NCBI GenBank assembly: GCA_029960065.1
Contig: JASCOF010000002.1
Span: 1 to 64,000 of the forward strand
DNA length: 64,000 nt
Direction: 5' to 3'
DNA from: Flavobacteriaceae bacterium PS02336
GTDB taxonomy: Bacteria > Bacteroidota > Bacteroidia > Flavobacteriales > Flavobacteriaceae
How positions within the stretch are numbered: the stretch's first letter is position 1; each line of letters opens with the position of its first letter. This document shows, one piece after another, positions 60,811 to 64,000 of the stretch. The translations under genes and the position numbers were made by a program. The notes under the pieces were generated by a model. The model had not been told where the DNA came from and searched no databases. It saw only the letters and a program-made list of their open reading frames with translations.

Positions 60811-61824
60811 CTATTTCGCCCAATCATTAATCCAGTTAGAAACCGTTTGGCACCATTCATCATCATCATTCAAACATGGAATTGCCAAGAATTCTTCTCC
60901 TCCCTTTGCTTCAAAATCTTCTTTGGCGCGCATTGCGATTTCCTCTAAAGTTTCTAAACAATCTGAAACGAAAGCTGGTGTAACAACTGCCAATTTCTTG
61001 ATTCCTTTTGCTGGCATGTTGTCAATTTCAACATCAGTATAAGGTTCCAACCATTTATCTCCCGCCAAACGCGATTGAAATGTCAGACTGTATTTATCTT
61101 CAGGAAGTCCTAATAATTTTATGACTTGTTTTGTTGTTTCGTAACATTGGTGACGATAACAAAAATCATGCGCTGGAGATGGTGTGTTGCAGCAAGAACC
61201 GTCAATTTTACAATGCGATTTTGTTACATCGGTTTTGCGAATATGACGTTCTGGAATTCCGTGATAAGAAAACAATAAATGATCGTAATCAAATCCAACT
61301 AAATGTTTTTGAATCGAATCGGCTAAATTCTTGATGTAATCTGGTTTATTGTAAAATGCCGGAACATCTGTAAACTTCATGTGTGGGAATTTCTTCTTGC
61401 GAATTTCTTCGGCTTTAACCAAAATAGTCAAAGTCGATGCCATTGCATATTGCGGATATAAAGGAAAAAGCATTACATCTGTAACTCCTTTACCGTTTAA
61501 TTCCTGAAGTCCTTTTTCGATTGTCATAGTTCCGTAACGCATCGCTAACGAAACTGGAACATTTACTAAAGGCTGCACTTTTTTCTGCATTCTTTCTGAA
61601 AGAACCACTAATGGAGAACCTTCTTCCCACCAAATTTTCGCGTAAGCGTGTGCCGATTCTTCTGGTCTTTTTCTTAAAATAATTCCGCGAACTAATAATG
61701 CTCTTAATAAATACGGAACATCGATCACGTATTTATCCATTAAAAATTCATCTAAATAAGGTTTAACATCTTTTGGAGTTGGACTTTCTGGAGATCCAAG
61801 ATTTACTAATAATACGCCTTTCAT
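60811..61824 (-). CDS. hemH: Ferrochelatase
   Basis: A 337-residue ferrochelatase: MKGVLLVNLGSPESPTPKDV, PYLDEFLMDKYVIDVPYLLR, catalytic His in LFSYHGIPERHIRK, Cys-containing DGSCCNTPSPAHDFCYRHQC and a C-terminal VVTPAFVSDCLETLEEIAMR. It inserts ferrous iron into protoporphyrin IX. It is grouped with hemJ and, further on, with the AraC regulator and hemA, a cluster usual in flavobacteria. Confidence 0.95.
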   Translation of the reverse strand: MKGVLLVNLGSPESPTPKDVKPYLDEFLMDKYVIDVPYLLRALLVRGIILRKRPEESAHAYAKIWWEEGSPLVVLSERMQKKVQPLVNVPVSLAMRYGTMTIEKGLQELNGKGVTDVMLFPLYPQYAMASTLTILVKAEEIRKKKFPHMKFTDVPAFYNKPDYIKNLADSIQKHLVGFDYDHLLFSYHGIPERHIRKTDVTKSHCKIDGSCCNTPSPAHDFCYRHQCYETTKQVIKLLGLPEDKYSLTFQSRLAGDKWLEPYTDVEIDNMPAKGIKKLAVVTPAFVSDCLETLEEIAMRAKEDFEAKGGEEFLAIPCLNDDDEWCQTVSNWINDWAK

Positions 61825-62050
61825 TATTGTTTTTTTGCATTAGGCTTTAAGCATTAGGCTTTAAGCTTTTATTTGTTTTTAAAAATTTCGTCAAAAGTAT
61901 TCTATTGAACTTTTTAGAAATATGATAATTATTACTTTTTTATTATTGTTGAATATCGAAAATCAATATTGTAAAAAATTCTCACGCAGATTTCGCAGAT
62001 CTTGCAGATTTTTTAATTCGTGCTAATTAGTGAAATTCGTGGCAAACAGA

Positions 62051-62926
62051 TTAAACATTCGCATTAATCGACATCAAATACTTCTTTGGAGTTGTAGCAA
62101 ACTTTTTCTTGAACGCTGCGATAAAATGACTTCCAGTGCTGTACCCAATTTTCAGCCCAACTTCGTTTACATTATAAGATCCGCTGTCTAAAAGCTTTCT
62201 CGCAAAATCCATTTTATAATCAAAAAGGAAACCGTAAACTGTGTCGCCGTAAATTTGTTTGAAACCCATTTTCAGTTTCTTCAAATTCAAACCAATTTCA
62301 TCTGCCAATTCTTGTAATCCCGGAGGTTCGGCCATATTAGCAATAATAATTTCTTTGGCTTTTCGAATTTTTAAAACATTGTCTTCATCAATTAAGAACG
62401 GACATTGTTCTGCATTTGGATCTTCTGTTCTATTAAAATACAAACTCAATAATTCGTATCCTTTTCCTTTATAATAAAGGTTTTTTATGGACGGATGAAG
62501 GTTATAATGAAACAACTGACTCAAAACAATTGCCATTGACGGACTGATATTTCCTTCGTTATAATACTTTTTATCCTTATTGTCTGGACTTAAAAAAGTA
62601 ATATAATCGGCTTCGGCAGAAAACAACGCGTGAAATTTTTTAATTGATACAATTACCGAAATCGCCCAAGAGTTTGGAGCCAATTCTAAATTAAGCGGTA
62701 ATTCTTTCTGCGGATTGTACAAAAGCAACGATTTTTCTTCTTTCAATTCTAAAGCATAACTGCCTTGATTGAACAAAAATTTTGCATTGCCTTTTATCCC
62801 GAAGTGAAACTGTATCAGGCCAGTACCAATTATTTCATGCTGTGCATAAAAAGGTTCAGAACCATCGTTTTGAAAACGAATCAGCGTAAAGTCGTCTTCA
62901 ATTTTTATAACTTCTTGAGAACTCAT
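62051..62926 (-). CDS. AraC-family transcriptional regulator
   Basis: A 291-residue regulator. The N-terminal part is a variable cupin-like domain; residues about 190-291 hold two helix-turn-helix motifs: PGLQELADEIGLNLKKLKMG and YNVNEVGLKIGYSTGSHFIA with FKKKFATTPKKYLMS. It is divergent from hemA and upstream of leftward hemH-hemJ, so it may control haem synthesis in response to an unknown signal. The 226-base gap to hemH contains repeat remnants near 62010-62044. Confidence 0.88.
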   Translation of the reverse strand: MSSQEVIKIEDDFTLIRFQNDGSEPFYAQHEIIGTGLIQFHFGIKGNAKFLFNQGSYALELKEEKSLLLYNPQKELPLNLELAPNSWAISVIVSIKKFHALFSAEADYITFLSPDNKDKKYYNEGNISPSMAIVLSQLFHYNLHPSIKNLYYKGKGYELLSLYFNRTEDPNAEQCPFLIDEDNVLKIRKAKEIIIANMAEPPGLQELADEIGLNLKKLKMGFKQIYGDTVYGFLFDYKMDFARKLLDSGSYNVNEVGLKIGYSTGSHFIAAFKKKFATTPKKYLMSINANV

Positions 62927-63121
62927 AGCGATATTTTTTTGAAACGAAAATCAAAGCAAACTCAAAATGTTATTTAGAACGACTCTAAACTAATCACTTC
63001 AAAGGAGTTGATTTTGCTACAAAAGTAGTCCTTTTTACTCAAAAACACCTATTTAGGTTCAAAAAAACATACAGCGACATAAAAAGTACTTTTAGCGTTA
63101 CTTTTATAAACACTATAGTAA

Positions 63122-63129
63122 TAATTTTG
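63122..63129 (+). promoter_or_regulatory. -7 box of the hemA promoter
   Basis: TAATTTTG fits TAnnTTTG and lies 24 bases before the hemA ATG at 63154. A proper -33 TTG was not found. The 227-base divergent region also serves the AraC gene. Confidence 0.45.
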
Positions 63130-63153
63130 TTGCACTTTTATGAAAGTGAATTT

Positions 63154-64000
63154 ATGGAAAACAATAACGTACCGAAACACCTTTATTTTTATTCAGTTGG
63201 TCTGAGTTATAAAAAAGCTGATGCTGAGGTTAGAGGTCAATTTAGTTTGGATGCTGTTGCTAAAACGCGATTGCTGGAACAAGCTAAAAACGATGGAATA
63301 GAAAGTTTACTAGTTACTTCAACTTGCAACAGAACCGAAATTTACGGTTTTGCTGAACACCCATTTCAATTAATAAAATTAATCTGCGATAATAGTAACG
63401 GATCTGTTGATGCTTTTCAGAAAGTAGGTTTCGTTTACAAAAATCAAGAAGCAATCAATCACTTATTTCGCGTAGGAACTGGTTTAGACAGTCAGATTTT
63501 AGGTGATTTCGAAATTATATCTCAAATCAAAACTTCTTTTACGCATTCAAAATCAATGGGATTGGCCAATGCTTTTATGGAAAGATTGGTAAATGCAGTG
63601 ATTCAGGCCAGTAAAAGAATCAAAACAGAAACAGAAATTAGTTCTGGAGCAACTTCGGTTTCTTTTGCTTCGGTACAATATATTTTGAAGAATGTTGAAG
63701 ATATCAGCAACAAAAACATTTTACTTTTTGGAACTGGTAAAATCGGAAGAAATACTTGTGAAAATTTAGTAAAACATACTAAAAACGAACACATTACTTT
63801 AATCAACAGAACAAAAGACAAAGCGGAGAAATTAGCTGGAAAACTAAATCTGATTGTTAAAGATTATTCGGAATTACATTTAGAACTTCAAAAAGCCGAT
63901 GTTGTGGTTGTGGCGACAGGCGCGCAAAACCCAACGGTTGACAAAGCGATTTTAAATCTTAAAAAACCTTTGTTGATTTTAGATTTATCGATTCCGAAAA
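63154..64000 (+). CDS. hemA: Glutamyl-tRNA reductase, cut by the window end
   Basis: The first 282 codons of HemA. Catalytic Cys58 lies in LLVTSTCNRTEIYGF, the substrate region GTGLDSQILGDFEIISQIK follows, and the NADPH fold has ILLFGTGKIGRNT. It makes glutamate-1-semialdehyde from glutamyl-tRNA, the first step of C5 haem synthesis. The frame is open to the last base of the window; the dimerisation domain lies beyond. Divergent from the AraC gene. Confidence 0.95.
   Translation, partial: MENNNVPKHLYFYSVGLSYKKADAEVRGQFSLDAVAKTRLLEQAKNDGIESLLVTSTCNRTEIYGFAEHPFQLIKLICDNSNGSVDAFQKVGFVYKNQEAINHLFRVGTGLDSQILGDFEIISQIKTSFTHSKSMGLANAFMERLVNAVIQASKRIKTETEISSGATSVSFASVQYILKNVEDISNKNILLFGTGKIGRNTCENLVKHTKNEHITLINRTKDKAEKLAGKLNLIVKDYSELHLELQKADVVVVATGAQNPTVDKAILNLKKPLLILDLSIPK

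Noticed and set aside
1..64000. CRISPR arrays, tRNA and rRNA genes
   Set aside because: No regularly spaced direct repeats, tRNA-like cloverleaf ends or rRNA sequence were recognised on either strand.

Overview
The window comes from a member of the Bacteroidota, most likely a Flavobacterium-like flavobacterium. The support is AT-rich DNA, TAnnTTTG-type -7 promoter boxes with TTG-type -33 boxes, few recognisable Shine-Dalgarno sites, a TraE-TraQ type conjugation operon, and a chromosomal tail (hemA, hemH, hemJ, Nramp-USP fusion, TonB receptor) in typical flavobacterial form. No rRNA, tRNA or CRISPR was seen.

Layout. (1) 1-5.0 kb: chromosomal or older accessory genes: a TetR / beta-carbonic-anhydrase-like / HD-hydrolase unit with a clear palindromic operator, then a haem/respiration-flavoured group (histidine-containing membrane protein, DUF420 protein, diheme cytochrome c) interrupted by a decayed AraC gene. 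(2) 5.0-13.0 kb: a tyrosine recombinase next to a defence-like operon: a 5'-truncated two-ATPase GHKL protein, a receiver-domain protein, an HNH nuclease and an Eco57I-type methylase with specificity domain. An IS4-family element with an exact 9-bp target duplication sits between the last two. Removing it in silico restores an HNH gene whose stop codon abuts the methylase start, so all four genes once formed one operon. (3) 13.0-23.0 kb: a Bacteroidota conjugation (type IV secretion) operon traE,F,G,I,J,K,L,M,N,O,Q with a duplicated leader. traG carries an out-of-frame internal deletion that removes its Walker motifs, so the element is probably not self-transmissible. No relaxase or coupling protein is visible. 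(4) 23.0-28.5 kb: a metal/metalloid module. A Cys-rich MerR regulator has two near-identical operators with 23-bp spacers, one before an exported Cys protein plus a cytochrome c-FTR1 permease, the other before an ACR3 arsenite transporter. An exported aspartoacylase-like protein follows. (5) 28.5-35.0 kb: accessory genes (two helix-turn-helix proteins, a YoaK-like membrane protein, a receiver protein behind a structured leader, a tandem-repeat protein, a possible ADP-ribosyltransferase-like protein) and three hairpin repeats separating single-gene units. (6) 35.2-44.0 kb: a leftward PRTRC/replication-type block (ThiF, B, C, E, DUF932, SSB) and a second tyrosine recombinase. (7) 44.2-64 kb: chromosome: glycosyltransferases, thioredoxin, TonB receptor, Fur-regulated MerC/flavoprotein pair, Nramp-USP with a DtxR/MntR regulator, enoyl-CoA hydratase, NtrY-like kinase, hemJ, hemH, AraC regulator and the start of hemA.

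The genes suggest an integrative conjugative element bounded on one side by the integrase at 42.8-44.0 kb. It carries arsenic/iron-type metal functions and has lost transfer ability, and it lies next to or has merged with a smaller defence island that has its own integrase. The best candidate for an undescribed system is the GHKL ATPase-receiver-HNH-methylase operon. All functional statements rest on motif reading; no database search was run.
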